From the NCBI GenBank assembly GCA_038231815.1, contig JBBRKQ010000008.1, positions 1-64,000 of the forward strand: a stretch of 64,000 bases of DNA, given 5' to 3'. Positions 35,733 through 44,289 of this stretch are shown one piece after another; within the stretch, counting starts at the first letter, position 1; every line of letters begins with the position of its first letter. The notes beneath the pieces are model-generated. The model saw only the letters and a program-made list of their open reading frames with translations. It was not told where the DNA came from and did not search any database. Source of the DNA: CAILKP01 sp038231815. Lineage in GTDB: Bacteria > Planctomycetota > Phycisphaerae > Phycisphaerales > UBA1924. The position numbers were made by a program, and so were the translations under genes.

Positions 35733-36812
35733 ATGGCCATGGCTTTTCTAAACGGTGAGTTTGTTGAGTTGGCGGATGCCAAGGTCTCCGCATTGGATGC
35801 CGGGCTCCAGCATGGTGTGGGCGTCTTTGACACCATGCTCGGCGGCGTGCTCACGCCCGAGGCCGACGACCTAAACGACGATCTTGATGACTCGCTGGAC
35901 AGCCCCAGCGATGAACCGGCCGGCGTGCAGGCTTGGGTTCTTGATTTGGAGGATCACCTCGAGCGCCTGGCCACAAGCTGCCGCGACCTTGGGCTCAGCG
36001 AAGACCTCAGCACCGATGGTCTGGGTCGGGCCGTGCTCGAAACCGTTCGGCGCAGCGGGCTGAAGCGAGCCCGCATCCGGCTCACGGTCACCGGTGGCCC
36101 GCTCAACTTGCTCAAGCGTGATTTGGGCTCTGCCAGCAGCAAGCCCGCGGCCAGCGCTCCCTCAGCCTCGGGTCAGCTCACCATCCTCATCGTCGCTTCA
36201 GTGGCTACCGAGTATCCTGAAACCATGCTCAGCCGCGGAGTCATGGCGGTCGTGGCCGATACCAAGGCCAACCCGTTTAACCCCTACGAGAGCCACAAAA
36301 CCCTGAACTATTGGTGGCGGCTGCGCGAGCTTCAGATCGCCGCGGCCAAGGGGGCCGGTGAAGCGCTGGTCTTTAGCGTGACCAACCACTTGTGCGGCGG
36401 CTGCGTAAGCAGCGCGCTCCTCGTAAAAGATGGTATCGTGCGCACGCCAATCGCTCGTGGTGAGGAGGGCGCAAGCTACGAGCCGGGCATGACGGATCCT
36501 GTTGGCACCGATCAGGCCGGGGGCGTCAAGTTAAAGAACGGCATCCTGCCAAGCGCGGTGTTGCCGGGTATTGCCCGCAAGTGGGCCATTCGCCAGCTTG
36601 CCACAGAGGGCGTGGTGGTCAAGCGTTCCATGCTCACCGTGACAGATGTTCTGGAGGCTGATGAACTGCTGCTTACAAACTCAAGCTGGGGAGTGCTGCC
36701 GGTGGTGCAGCTTGAAGGCAAGCAAATCGGCGCGGGCAAACCAGGCCCCATCGGCACCCAACTCATCCGCGCTTGGCGTGATGAGCTGGCCAGCCCGCCT
36801 GTCTGGGGTTAA
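35733..36812 (+). CDS. PLP-dependent class IV aminotransferase (branched-chain aminotransferase / ADC-lyase type)
   Basis: A 359-residue fold-type IV PLP enzyme. The opening F-L-N-G-E-F-V ... S-A-L-D-A-G-L-Q-H-G-V-G-V-F-D-T-M is diagnostic, and the PLP lysine lies in Y-E-S-H-K-T-L-N-Y-W. N-H-L-C-G-G-C-V-S-S-A-L-L-V and G-I-L-P-S-A-V-L-P-G complete the fold. An acidic insertion (residues ~38-65, many Asp) sits in the N-terminal domain. Members include branched-chain aminotransferase, D-amino acid aminotransferase and 4-amino-4-deoxychorismate lyase; the sequence alone does not separate these. ATG 35733 and 35739 are both possible. It is divergent from secG across ~200 bp. Confidence 0.85.
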   Translation: MAMAFLNGEFVELADAKVSALDAGLQHGVGVFDTMLGGVLTPEADDLNDDLDDSLDSPSDEPAGVQAWVLDLEDHLERLATSCRDLGLSEDLSTDGLGRAVLETVRRSGLKRARIRLTVTGGPLNLLKRDLGSASSKPAASAPSASGQLTILIVASVATEYPETMLSRGVMAVVADTKANPFNPYESHKTLNYWWRLRELQIAAAKGAGEALVFSVTNHLCGGCVSSALLVKDGIVRTPIARGEEGASYEPGMTDPVGTDQAGGVKLKNGILPSAVLPGIARKWAIRQLATEGVVVKRSMLTVTDVLEADELLLTNSSWGVLPVVQLEGKQIGAGKPGPIGTQLIRAWRDELASPPVWG

Positions 36813-36859
36813 TGAGGTTCGCATCCAACTTTGGTCAACTCGCGCAGTGTTTTGAAAGC

Positions 36860-37120
36860 GGAACGAGAGATGAACGCAGAGAGCGCAGAGAGAAAAAGCA
36901 AGCGACGCAGAGGAAGACCAAACACAGGGAAATAAGAGAGTTTTAAGGCAAGAGAATAGAAAGTGTTATGCTGTATCGCAATCGTAATTTGCGGTTATCG
37001 AGAGAGCCAAACCAACGCCTCCTCCTGCCTTAACCCTATTTTCTGTCTTGCTGCCTCCCTCTGCGTTTCTTGCTTGAAACCTCTGCGCTCTCTGCGTTCA
37101 TCTCTGCGTTCATCTCTCGT
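36860..37120. repeat. GCAGAG-type repeats arranged as a long inverted pair
   Basis: The 364-bp gap 36813-37176 contains a GATGAACGCAGAG + AGCGCAGAG tract at 36869-36890 and its inverted copies CTCTGCGCTCTCTGCG and TTCATCTCTGCGTTCATCTC at 37081-37115. The two arms could fold back over ~190 bp. Similar tracts occur at 9961 and 50972. Nothing else was seen in this gap. Confidence 0.6.
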
Positions 37121-37176
37121 GAGTCTCAATGGGACAGGCCGCGTGCATCTCTTCCAAGCCTCGCCGGAAAGATCAG

Positions 37177-38874
37177 CTACCGCTCCCAAGGCCACGCCAG
37201 CCGCACGCCAAGCTCCGCCAGCAATCGCTGTGCGGCTTCGATCTTTTCTGGCTCAACATGCACAGCCTGCGGCTCTGTGTGGTTCAGCACGCAGTACGCT
37301 GCCAGCACCCCAGCGGCTTCGCCGATGTTCCATTCGCTGTGGTGCATCCGGGTTGTGCCATTGACGATGTGCGACACGCCCAAACATTTGCCGGAGGCAA
37401 GTACGTTGCGGCAGCGAATGGCGATCAGGCTGCCCATGGGTATCCGGTACGGCGCTGCGGGCACGTACACATTATTGCGGCCGGCGCAGCTTGGGTGCAG
37501 GTCAATTGAATAGTGCCCGATGCCAACCGAATCGGTAAACCGTTCCGCCGTGCCGTACGGTGTGGCCTCCCAGTTTGATTCCGGTGTGTCCTGCCCCGCC
37601 GCCTTGCGCTGCTGCGTGCCGATGTGCTGTTCGGTCAAAATCGTTCGGGCAACCAGCCGGCGTGGCTCGCGAATGTAGCACGCCTTGGCCATTCCTAATT
37701 CGGTCCCAAGCTCCTGACCTCGCAGCCGTAGCCCGCTGTATCCGCTGCCGCCATCATGCCTGGGCGCCTGCGTCTGCATCCAGTACAGCCAGCACAAACT
37801 CTGTTCGCGTGCGCCCGCCAGTGCAAGGGCCTGCGCGTGGGCCGTCACGCCAAGCAGGGGCCGCTGCCAATAGTCCATCTGCACCATGTTCACTAGGCTC
37901 ACATCAGGGTGAGAGTCCGCAAGCGGCCCGGGCCAGATGGAGCGGTCAACAATTCGCCGGTACCGCCACATTTCCCAAACCGTGCTGGGCGGCTCATCCG
38001 GCCATGGCACCATGTTAAAAAACCGCTTGCCCTCCTCGTTGTGGCTGGGCACCGTCCAGCTAAAAAGCTCGCCGCACCATCTCGGGGTCATCTGCGGCAC
38101 ATAGCTGGCCCAAAAGTCGTACCCCGGAGGTTTAGAAATGGTGTGGTTCTCACCGGGCCGGTGCTCAATCGCAAAGCACCAACTGCACGCTTGCTGATCA
38201 AGCTGGTCATGCGTGCTAATGGTTGGATCAAAGTCTGTCCGCCCGTGCAGCTCATCGTACACGCTTTGGTGCTCAGCACCGATGTGGTGCTCAATGTGTC
38301 CCAGCGCCAGCACATCACCAAGCTCCGTTGCATCAAGGTACAGCGTCGCCTCGATGGTGTGTTCCTGGCCCGAGGCCGTGTCACGCACGCGGACGGGGCC
38401 AATCTGGTCTTTGTCTCGCCCAACTCCCAGCAGTTCGCAGTTGGTCATCACCGTCAGCAGTTTGTCATTGCCTTTGGACGCCACCGCCTCGCGCAGCATG
38501 GCCATGATCTCGGCGTGCCAGCGGGCCGGCTCCGCACAGCAGCGTGAGACCCAACCGCCCCCGGGGTTAAACGACCCAAACGGCTCAATCTCGCGAACCA
38601 CAGCGCCCGCCGCGATGGCGCTGGCCCTCACCCGCTGGCGAAGCTGCTGGTAACTGGCCGTCGCACCAAAGGTCTCCACCCACTGGTTCTCATCCGGCGG
38701 CACCCCCTGATTGGTCAGTTGCCCGCCGATCCAGTCCGTTGGCTCAATAATCGTGCAGGCAACACCAAGGCGGATGCACGAGAGTGCCGCGGCGACGCCG
38801 CCCACGCCGCCACCGACAATAAGTACGGGCGTCTGCATCGCCCCCGGTGTCTGACCTTTAGAACCGATCGCCAT
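37177..38874 (-). CDS. FAD-dependent oxidoreductase (PF12831-type)
   Basis: A 565-residue flavoprotein. It has an N-terminal Rossmann motif V-L-I-V-G-G-G-V-G-G-V-A-A-A-L and an adjacent I-I-E-P-T-D-W-I-G-G-Q-L-T-N-Q-G-V. Further matches are the central Y-L-D-A-T-E-L-G-D-V-L segment and the late R-C-R-N-V-L-A-S-G-K-C-L-G-V-S-H region that closes the FAD site. This architecture is that of the FAD-dependent oxidoreductase family common in Planctomycetes and Bacteroidetes, often linked to carbohydrate or xenobiotic catabolism; no substrate can be named. No signal peptide is seen. The start could be ATG 38874 or ATG 38838, the latter immediately before the Rossmann strand. It is divergent from the SUMF1-like gene. 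Confidence 0.85.
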   Translation of the reverse strand: MAIGSKGQTPGAMQTPVLIVGGGVGGVAAALSCIRLGVACTIIEPTDWIGGQLTNQGVPPDENQWVETFGATASYQQLRQRVRASAIAAGAVVREIEPFGSFNPGGGWVSRCCAEPARWHAEIMAMLREAVASKGNDKLLTVMTNCELLGVGRDKDQIGPVRVRDTASGQEHTIEATLYLDATELGDVLALGHIEHHIGAEHQSVYDELHGRTDFDPTISTHDQLDQQACSWCFAIEHRPGENHTISKPPGYDFWASYVPQMTPRWCGELFSWTVPSHNEEGKRFFNMVPWPDEPPSTVWEMWRYRRIVDRSIWPGPLADSHPDVSLVNMVQMDYWQRPLLGVTAHAQALALAGAREQSLCWLYWMQTQAPRHDGGSGYSGLRLRGQELGTELGMAKACYIREPRRLVARTILTEQHIGTQQRKAAGQDTPESNWEATPYGTAERFTDSVGIGHYSIDLHPSCAGRNNVYVPAAPYRIPMGSLIAIRCRNVLASGKCLGVSHIVNGTTRMHHSEWNIGEAAGVLAAYCVLNHTEPQAVHVEPEKIEAAQRLLAELGVRLAWPWER

Positions 38875-39149
38875 AGGGGGGAAGATAACACCCACGGGAC
38901 GAGAACGCTACACCCCGAATCAAGATTGATAAAACAGTCGCACTTGCCATCCCAACCGCCGCCCGCATGGCCACGGGAGGACGACATGTGAGGGCCAGTT
39001 GTTGGACACGGTGCGAAGAACGCTTCAGCGCGGCGAACGAAGCTGGCTTGATTGAGCGAGCAATCGAACAGCGCGGAGGGGGTGCCGTTTGAAAATTGTG
39101 GTTTTTCAGCAGGAAAACGGTGCTGGCGAGATCTTAATTCTTCGTCGGC

Positions 39150-39177
39150 TTGGCAGCGTCGGCACTTTGGGTAATAT
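39150..39177 (+). promoter_or_regulatory. Candidate promoter of the SUMF1-like/dockerin gene pair
   Basis: TTGGCA (39150-39155), a 16-bp spacer and TAATAT (39172-39177) lie about 70 bp before the ATG at 39249. The rest of the 374-bp gap (38875-39248) shows no gene. Prediction from sequence only. Confidence 0.4.
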
Positions 39178-39248
39178 GGGTTATCCAGACGGTCTCATGT
39201 GTAATTGTACAACAAACGTCTTTTTCACCCGCATCGGAGTGGTTCAAT

Positions 39249-40325
39249 ATGCGATTCTCCTTCAGCGCAGCGGCGATGCTTGCCACCACCTTGAATTACG
39301 TTCTAGTTGCTGCCCCGGTTGCCGTCGCAGATCTGCCGCCGCTCTCGCCGGTTGCGATTGCATCGGGTACGCAGATCAGCCGCGCGTATGGCCATGAGTT
39401 TGTCACCGTCGGCGCGCCAGGAAATGCCGGGTACGCGGGTGGGCAGTTTGGTGAAAACGCGGGAAGCGGTGCCGTAGCGGAGCCATTTCGCATCGCACGC
39501 ACGCAGGTGACGAACCAGCAGTGGGCAGACTTTGCAAACGCCTATCTGCCGTACATGCAAGGTGACCCGGCCCGGCAATGGGGGATCATTGGCATTTTTG
39601 TTGACTTTGACACCACATCACAGCGCTATGTGGTGTCGCCGGGGGCCGAGCAGGTTGCCGCATCCATGTCGTGGCGGATGGCGGCGCGGTACTGCAACTG
39701 GTTGTGCAACGACCAGCGCAGCGCTGCGGCTTCCTTTGAGAATGGGGCGTACGACACAAGCACGTTCGGCGGCGTGCCGGGACGGGCGTTTACGGACCAA
39801 CTTGTCCACAACCCTGGCGCGAGTTTTTATCTGCCGACTCGTACCGAATGGGTGAAGGCCGCCTTCTTTGATCCCAACCACTCGGGGCCCGGTGAGGGAG
39901 GGTACTGGACATATCCCAACTCTTCGGATCGTGAACTGCGGTACGGCTTCCCGCAAGACGGTGGAGAGTCCATCGTGGGTGCTGAGAACATCCCACCGTA
40001 CTCGTGGTACCTGCCCGTTGGTTCGTACGCGAACACGCAAAGCCCGTGGGGTTTGCTCGATCTTTCGGGGAGTTCCCGGGACTGGAACGAGGATGCGGCC
40101 ATTGACCGCGTGAGCCGTTTTTTCTCCGGCAGCGGCGTGAGAGATTTAATTCCGGGCAGTACTGATTCAATCTACCAGAGTGGACCTTCTGGCTCATTTG
40201 CCGATGACCTCTTCACTTTGGCAGGACTGCGGATAGCGGCGACAGTACCAACTCCGACGTGCTTTGTTGCATTTGTTGTGGCATCACTTACTTCATGTGC
40301 CTTTCGAAAAAGGAAATCGTTGTGA
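39249..40325 (+). CDS. Secreted SUMF1/FGE-like protein with PEP-CTERM-like (VPTP) anchor
   Basis: A 358-residue protein. Its signal peptide is M-R-F-S-F-S-A-A-A-M-L-A-T-T-L-N-Y. Residues ~30-330 show the formylglycine-generating/sulfatase-modifying-factor fold (T-Q-V-T-N-Q-Q-W-A-D-F-A-N-A, Y-C-N-W-L-C-N-D, Y-L-P-T-R-T-E-W-V-K-A-A-F-F, P-W-G-L-L-D-L-S-G). Directly after the final strand (L-A-G-L-R-I-A-A) comes V-P-T-P, a ~15-residue hydrophobic helix and R-K-R-K. This is the layout of PEP-CTERM exosortase substrates but with Thr for the Glu. Upstream frame from 39150 is not used. Its stop codon overlaps the next start (GTGA). Catalytic activity is uncertain: many secreted planctomycete members are not true FGEs. 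Confidence 0.75.
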   Translation: MRFSFSAAAMLATTLNYVLVAAPVAVADLPPLSPVAIASGTQISRAYGHEFVTVGAPGNAGYAGGQFGENAGSGAVAEPFRIARTQVTNQQWADFANAYLPYMQGDPARQWGIIGIFVDFDTTSQRYVVSPGAEQVAASMSWRMAARYCNWLCNDQRSAAASFENGAYDTSTFGGVPGRAFTDQLVHNPGASFYLPTRTEWVKAAFFDPNHSGPGEGGYWTYPNSSDRELRYGFPQDGGESIVGAENIPPYSWYLPVGSYANTQSPWGLLDLSGSSRDWNEDAAIDRVSRFFSGSGVRDLIPGSTDSIYQSGPSGSFADDLFTLAGLRIAATVPTPTCFVAFVVASLTSCAFRKRKSL

Positions 40326-42186
40326 ATAAGATCCTCTGTTCGTTTTGCGTGGCCATTCCCACCTTACTGCTCTTTCCTCCCACGACCGCGATCGCCCAGT
40401 TTACTGTTGAACTGCGGGGCTCGGCGGTGGTCACCAACAATGCGGTCGTAAATGGAAAAACAAACATCAGCGTCACGGTCAGCGCGGCTGGCACCGCACC
40501 GCGGATTATCATTCGTCCGACGGAGGTGACATCGGCGTTGGGTTCGGTATTCATCACCATCGACACTTCTGACTAGATCGAGCTTGTCATCAGCCCCGAA
40601 GCTGATGTGATTCGCTGTGCGAGCGTCGATTCAATTGACTTCGTCCGCGCTGAAAACAAGTTTGGCACATTGATTCTGACGAACCTGCGCACCGGAAGCA
40701 ACCAGATCCCGGGTGGCGGCGTGACTTCTGGAGATGTTGGCTCTGTACGGGTCCACGGTTGGAATCTCGCGAGCATTGCTGGGTCTGTAACCGGCGACAT
40801 TGTCTTATCGCCGCGAACCGCTTCAAACATGGATACCGAGGGAACGATCACGCAACTTTCGAACACGACCATCGCCGGCTCACTCCTCGGTAATGTCAAC
40901 TGTGATCGGGGCTCCATTTCAAACCTCTTCGTTACTGGCACAATCGGCACCCGCGCCAACCCAGTCACAATAAGCGCCGATGGAACCCGGGCCGTCATCA
41001 CCGCGATTCGGTGTGCGGAGTTCTACGGCACGCTCCGCGGTCGCAGCGATCTTGCCTCTGCGCCTGCCCCACGCGAGTTTCGAACCACCGGCGGACCAAT
41101 TGTCGGTACGCTGCGGGTTGCTGGCCTCGGCAACCCCACGCTTACCTCAGTCAATGACGGCCTCTCCTGCGCCGGCGATCTTGAGGCTCAGGTGAACATT
41201 AACGGTGTCGCCTCCCGCCCCATCACTGTCACTGGCACCATCCTCGCCGACAAGTACATTCGGATTATCACCATCGGTGCGGCCGGCAACGCCAACCCGA
41301 ATATCTCCATCAACCGGCTTGCCTCAGGTGCGACACTCCGTTTGGAAAATGGGCTGCCGTCTAACAGTACAATCACCTTTGGTTCAGCGGGTGTTCCCGG
41401 GCTGGCCGGCCAGGTGCTCATCAACGCCAGTAACGGCGGCGGCACTTGGGCGGGCACCGTCCGTGTCGGTGGCTCCAGTGGTTCCGTCCTCTCGCCTGTG
41501 CCCAACCCAAGCAGCAGCGCTCAGCAGTACACGTCAACAGATATCGGTGGCGGGGCGGTTGGCCGCGCTCCGTTTACCGTCTGGAAGCGCGATTGCTCGC
41601 CGCCCACCGTTGGTTCGCAACCGGGTGCCCAATCGCTGGCCGCGTTTGGTCAAGGCAGCGTGCCGGTTGATGTGAAGTTCAACGGTCCGGTACAGTTTGG
41701 TACAGGCGCCGCCCAACCACTTTTCCTTGAGTATCAGGTACCCCGCAGCACCGCTTGGAATCCCATCAACGCTGGTTCCATGACCCAGTCGTTCCCCGGT
41801 GGCAGCACCGGCCGAACGGTCCGCCTTCAGGGTGTGCCAGGAATACCGGTTAACGGTGTTGGACTGTACCGCGCGACGCCCACCAGCAACCTGCTTTCGA
41901 ACATCAGCCCGACGGCACCAGTCGCCGTTACGACCGATGCGTTTACGTTCTACCTCGGCTGCACGATCGGCGGAAACCCCAACCCGGCGGACCTGTTGGA
42001 GGCGGTGCGGGCACACCACCCGACGGGATTGTGGATGGCAATGACTTCATCGCCTTCATCAACGCCTTCAACGCTGCCGAGCCGCTGGCCGACATCGTTG
42101 ACGGCGGCGGCAATCCACCGGGCGACGGTATTGTTGACGGCAGCGACTTCGTAGCCTTCATCAATGCGTTTGGCGTGGGTTGGTGA
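40322..42186 (+). pseudogene. Broken dockerin-bearing secreted protein (in-frame stop, frameshift, lost terminal Cys)
   Basis: GTG 40322, with AGGA upstream, starts a signal peptide (N-K-I-L-C-S-F-C-V-A-I-P-T-L-L-L, ending A-I-A-Q). The reading frame is interrupted by TAG at 40574-40576, then continues in the same frame for ~480 codons of Gly/Thr/Ser-rich, beta-helix-like repeats. After the motif N-P-A-D-L (about 41981-41995) the frame shifts: the dockerin (G-I-V-D-G-N-D-F and G-I-V-D-G-S-D-F repeats) reads in another frame from ~42010 to the TGA at 42184-42186. It ends F-G-V-G-W, where intact copies end Gly-Cys. The total length is one base short of a whole number of codons. Sequencing error could explain one lesion but hardly all three. 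Confidence 0.75.
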
Positions 42187-42240
42187 TTTGATCCTACGCC
42201 GTTGCGTGGGGGCTTCCAGTCGAAAACTCTACGCTGCTTT

Positions 42241-42271
42241 CACAAGTCCCCGGGTCGCTCCGGGGCTTGTG
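42241..42271 (+). terminator. Hairpin after the broken dockerin gene
   Basis: CACAAGTCCCCGG (42241-42253) pairs with CCGGGGCTTGTG (42260-42271) with one bulged T. It resembles a terminator but has only a weak T tract after it. The remainder of the 426-bp gap before the aminotransferase gene (to 42612) shows no clear gene, although the frame is open from 42202. Confidence 0.55.
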
Positions 42272-42612
42272 CGTTATGCGCCACCCCTATTCCGCACACC
42301 GCGGCGTGTCGTCGCCTGAGCGCTCTTTGCCGGTGCGCCGAAATATTTCGAAACGCGGTTTCAGCGGCATTTTGCGGACTTTTCAACCACTGTATATTCA
42401 TCCCTTGGCTCTTACTGGGGTGTAGTGGCCGTCAAACCCATTTCAAGCATCTCCGGGTCGCCAAAAACAATCCCAAACCCCGTCCCGGCGGTGGGGTATG
42501 CGCAATAATGCAAAGCCAACCTGCGCGACTTGCGATGGTAAAGCATCCGTTTGGACAGCCGCGGCGAAGAGCCGCCAGAAGGACAGTTGCTAGAAAAAAG
42601 GAAACGCACCAC

Positions 42613-43779
42613 ATGAGCACCATCACCGCCAAGCTCGCCATCTCCGGTGGCACCCCCGTCGCCGCAGCCAAGGTTCCGTTTATGCTCCCGGCATTGGCCG
42701 AGGCTGACATCAACTCGGCCATCACCGTGCTGAAGTCGGGCATTCTGCGGGCGGCTAAGAAGTGTGAAGAGCTTGAAACCCGCATCGCCGCCATGTCAAA
42801 CGCCAAGCACGGCATGACCTGCGCCAACGGCACCTGCGCCCTGCAGCTTGCGTATGAGCCCCTGCTCCAGCCCGGTGATGATGTGCTGGTGCCCGCATGG
42901 TCGTACATCGCCACGGCCTCCATGCTGGTTGCCCGCGGCTGCAACCCCATCTTTGTTGATGCTCTGCCCGACACCGGCCAGATTGACCTTGCCGATGCGG
43001 CCAAGCGCATCACGGCCAAAACCCGCGGCATCGCCGCCACCCACATGTACGGCTGCCCGGTCGATATTGATGCTGTCCAGGCACTGGCCAAGAAGCACAA
43101 TCTCAAAGTCATTTACGATGCCGCCCAAGCCCACCTGTCCACGTACAAGGGCACCGGCATCGGCGCGTTTGGTGATGTTGTGACCTATTCGTTTTACGCC
43201 ACCAAAAACCTGGGCACCGGTGAGGGCGGCTTGGTCACCTGCAATGATGATTCCCTTGCCCGGCAAATCAAGCTCCTGCGCTCCCACGGTGAGACCGACA
43301 AGTACCTCCACGAGCACATCGGGTACAACTACCGCATGAATGACATCACCGGAGCCATCGGTTGCTCACGGCTTGATCGTCTTCCGGCAGATACAGATGC
43401 CCGCAGGGCCGCCGCTGCGCGATACTACAAGATGCTCGCCGGCATCCCGGGCGTCCGCCCGCTGGCCATCACGCCCGGCGCTGTCTCGGCATATCACCTG
43501 TTTACGGTTGTGCTGGACACTGATATGTTCAGTTGCACCCGTGATGAGTTTGGCGCAGCGCTTAATGCAGAGGGTGTGCCCAACGCCGTTCACTACCCGC
43601 GGGCGCTGCCCGACCAGCCCGCATTCAGTAAGCACCTGGCCGGCCAAAGCCCTTGGCCAGTCTCGGTGAACCTGGCCAAGAGCGTCATGTCACTGCCCAT
43701 GCACCACGGCCTCACTGATGCACACTTTGCCGTGATCGAAGAAGCCATCAGCAAGGTTGCCACCGCAATGCGCCGGTAA
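42613..43779 (+). CDS. DegT/DnrJ/EryC1/StrS-family PLP aminotransferase
   Basis: A 388-residue fold-type I sugar aminotransferase-like enzyme. Features are L-K-S-G-I-L near the N-terminus, the C-A-N-G-T-C-A-L-Q-L PLP-phosphate loop, V-P-A-W-S-Y-I-A-T-A, Y-D-A-A-Q-A-H (the Asp that pairs with PLP), and the Schiff-base lysine in F-Y-A-T-K-N-L-G-T-G-E-G-G. The C-terminus has G-Y-N-Y-R-M-N-D-I and L-P-M-H-H-G-L-T. Such enzymes make amino sugars for surface polysaccharides or secondary metabolites. No sugar-nucleotide pathway is adjacent. The ATG at 42613 has AAGGAAA about 10 nt upstream. A strong terminator follows at 43876. Confidence 0.92.
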   Translation: MSTITAKLAISGGTPVAAAKVPFMLPALAEADINSAITVLKSGILRAAKKCEELETRIAAMSNAKHGMTCANGTCALQLAYEPLLQPGDDVLVPAWSYIATASMLVARGCNPIFVDALPDTGQIDLADAAKRITAKTRGIAATHMYGCPVDIDAVQALAKKHNLKVIYDAAQAHLSTYKGTGIGAFGDVVTYSFYATKNLGTGEGGLVTCNDDSLARQIKLLRSHGETDKYLHEHIGYNYRMNDITGAIGCSRLDRLPADTDARRAAAARYYKMLAGIPGVRPLAITPGAVSAYHLFTVVLDTDMFSCTRDEFGAALNAEGVPNAVHYPRALPDQPAFSKHLAGQSPWPVSVNLAKSVMSLPMHHGLTDAHFAVIEEAISKVATAMRR

Positions 43780-43875
43780 GAGGATGGGACAGTGGTGGCG
43801 AGTGTCACCGTGCCAAGACAAATCTCTGTTGGGGCATCGCCTCACGGGAAAACGGAAGCTCCGGCGAACCGACTC

Positions 43876-43915
43876 AAACGCACCGAAGACACTTGTCTCG
43901 GTGCGTTTTTCGTTT
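43876..43915 (+). terminator. Strong rho-independent terminator after the DegT-family gene
   Basis: AAACGCACCGA (43876-43886) pairs perfectly with TCGGTGCGTTT (43898-43908), followed by TT-C-G-TTTT. It isolates the aminotransferase from the origin/dnaA region. Confidence 0.9.
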
Positions 43916-43989
43916 TGGAGAAATGGGAAATTCTGGAAATCAGGTGCCGCTACCCCGGGAGTGAGCCTGAAGTCAACCCCCAGCGAGAC

Positions 43990-44289
43990 GGTGGGTGCCG
44001 GTGTAAAGATGTGGGTAACATCTGTGATAAGTAATAAAAACCGGGCTGTCGGTTCCTGAACCGACAATTCACCCACAGCCTCTACAGATGTTGTAAACTT
44101 CTGCCTGACGGTTCGATCTGAGTCGATCCATACGCGATCTTACAGACATTCAGGCCTCAAAAGTTTTCCACAATTGGGAGTTGACCGGCGGAACATGCCC
44201 CCGTATCTTGAAGGCCGGTCCGGTTTCCCACAAACCGACCACCCGGGTGCCGGACTATCCAAACGTTCACCTAAAATAGGTCTCCCCGC
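43990..44289. other. oriC: Probable replication origin (oriC) upstream of dnaA
   Basis: The gap just before dnaA carries several DnaA-box-like 9-mers: TGTGGGTAA (44010-44018, reverse of TTACCCACA, one mismatch to TTATCCACA), TCACCCACA (44069-44077), TTTTCCACA (44164-44172) and TTTCCCACA (44224-44232). An AT-rich patch (GATAAGTAATAAAAA, 44026-44040) lies beside the first. There is a 20-bp palindrome TGTCGGTTC-CT-GAACCGACA (44047-44066), and AACATCTGT (44017-44025) is mirrored by ACAGATGTT (44084-44092). The location next to dnaA and the box cluster support an origin; strand-asymmetry analysis was not possible here. Confidence 0.55.
44181..44209 (+). promoter_or_regulatory. Candidate dnaA promoter
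   Basis: TTGACC (44181-44186), exactly 17 bp, then TATCTT (44204-44209). It lies between two DnaA-box-like sites (44164 and 44224), which would allow DnaA autoregulation. The predicted leader before the dnaA start is about 75 nt. Confidence 0.5.

Noticed and set aside
41974..41980. A AAC CCC slippery-type heptamer in the zero frame of the broken dockerin gene, which could give a programmed -1 shift into the dockerin frame.
   Set aside because: The conserved N-P-A-D-L stretch after it is still in the original frame, so the shift must happen later (about 41993-42003). A base loss there fits better than programmed slippage.
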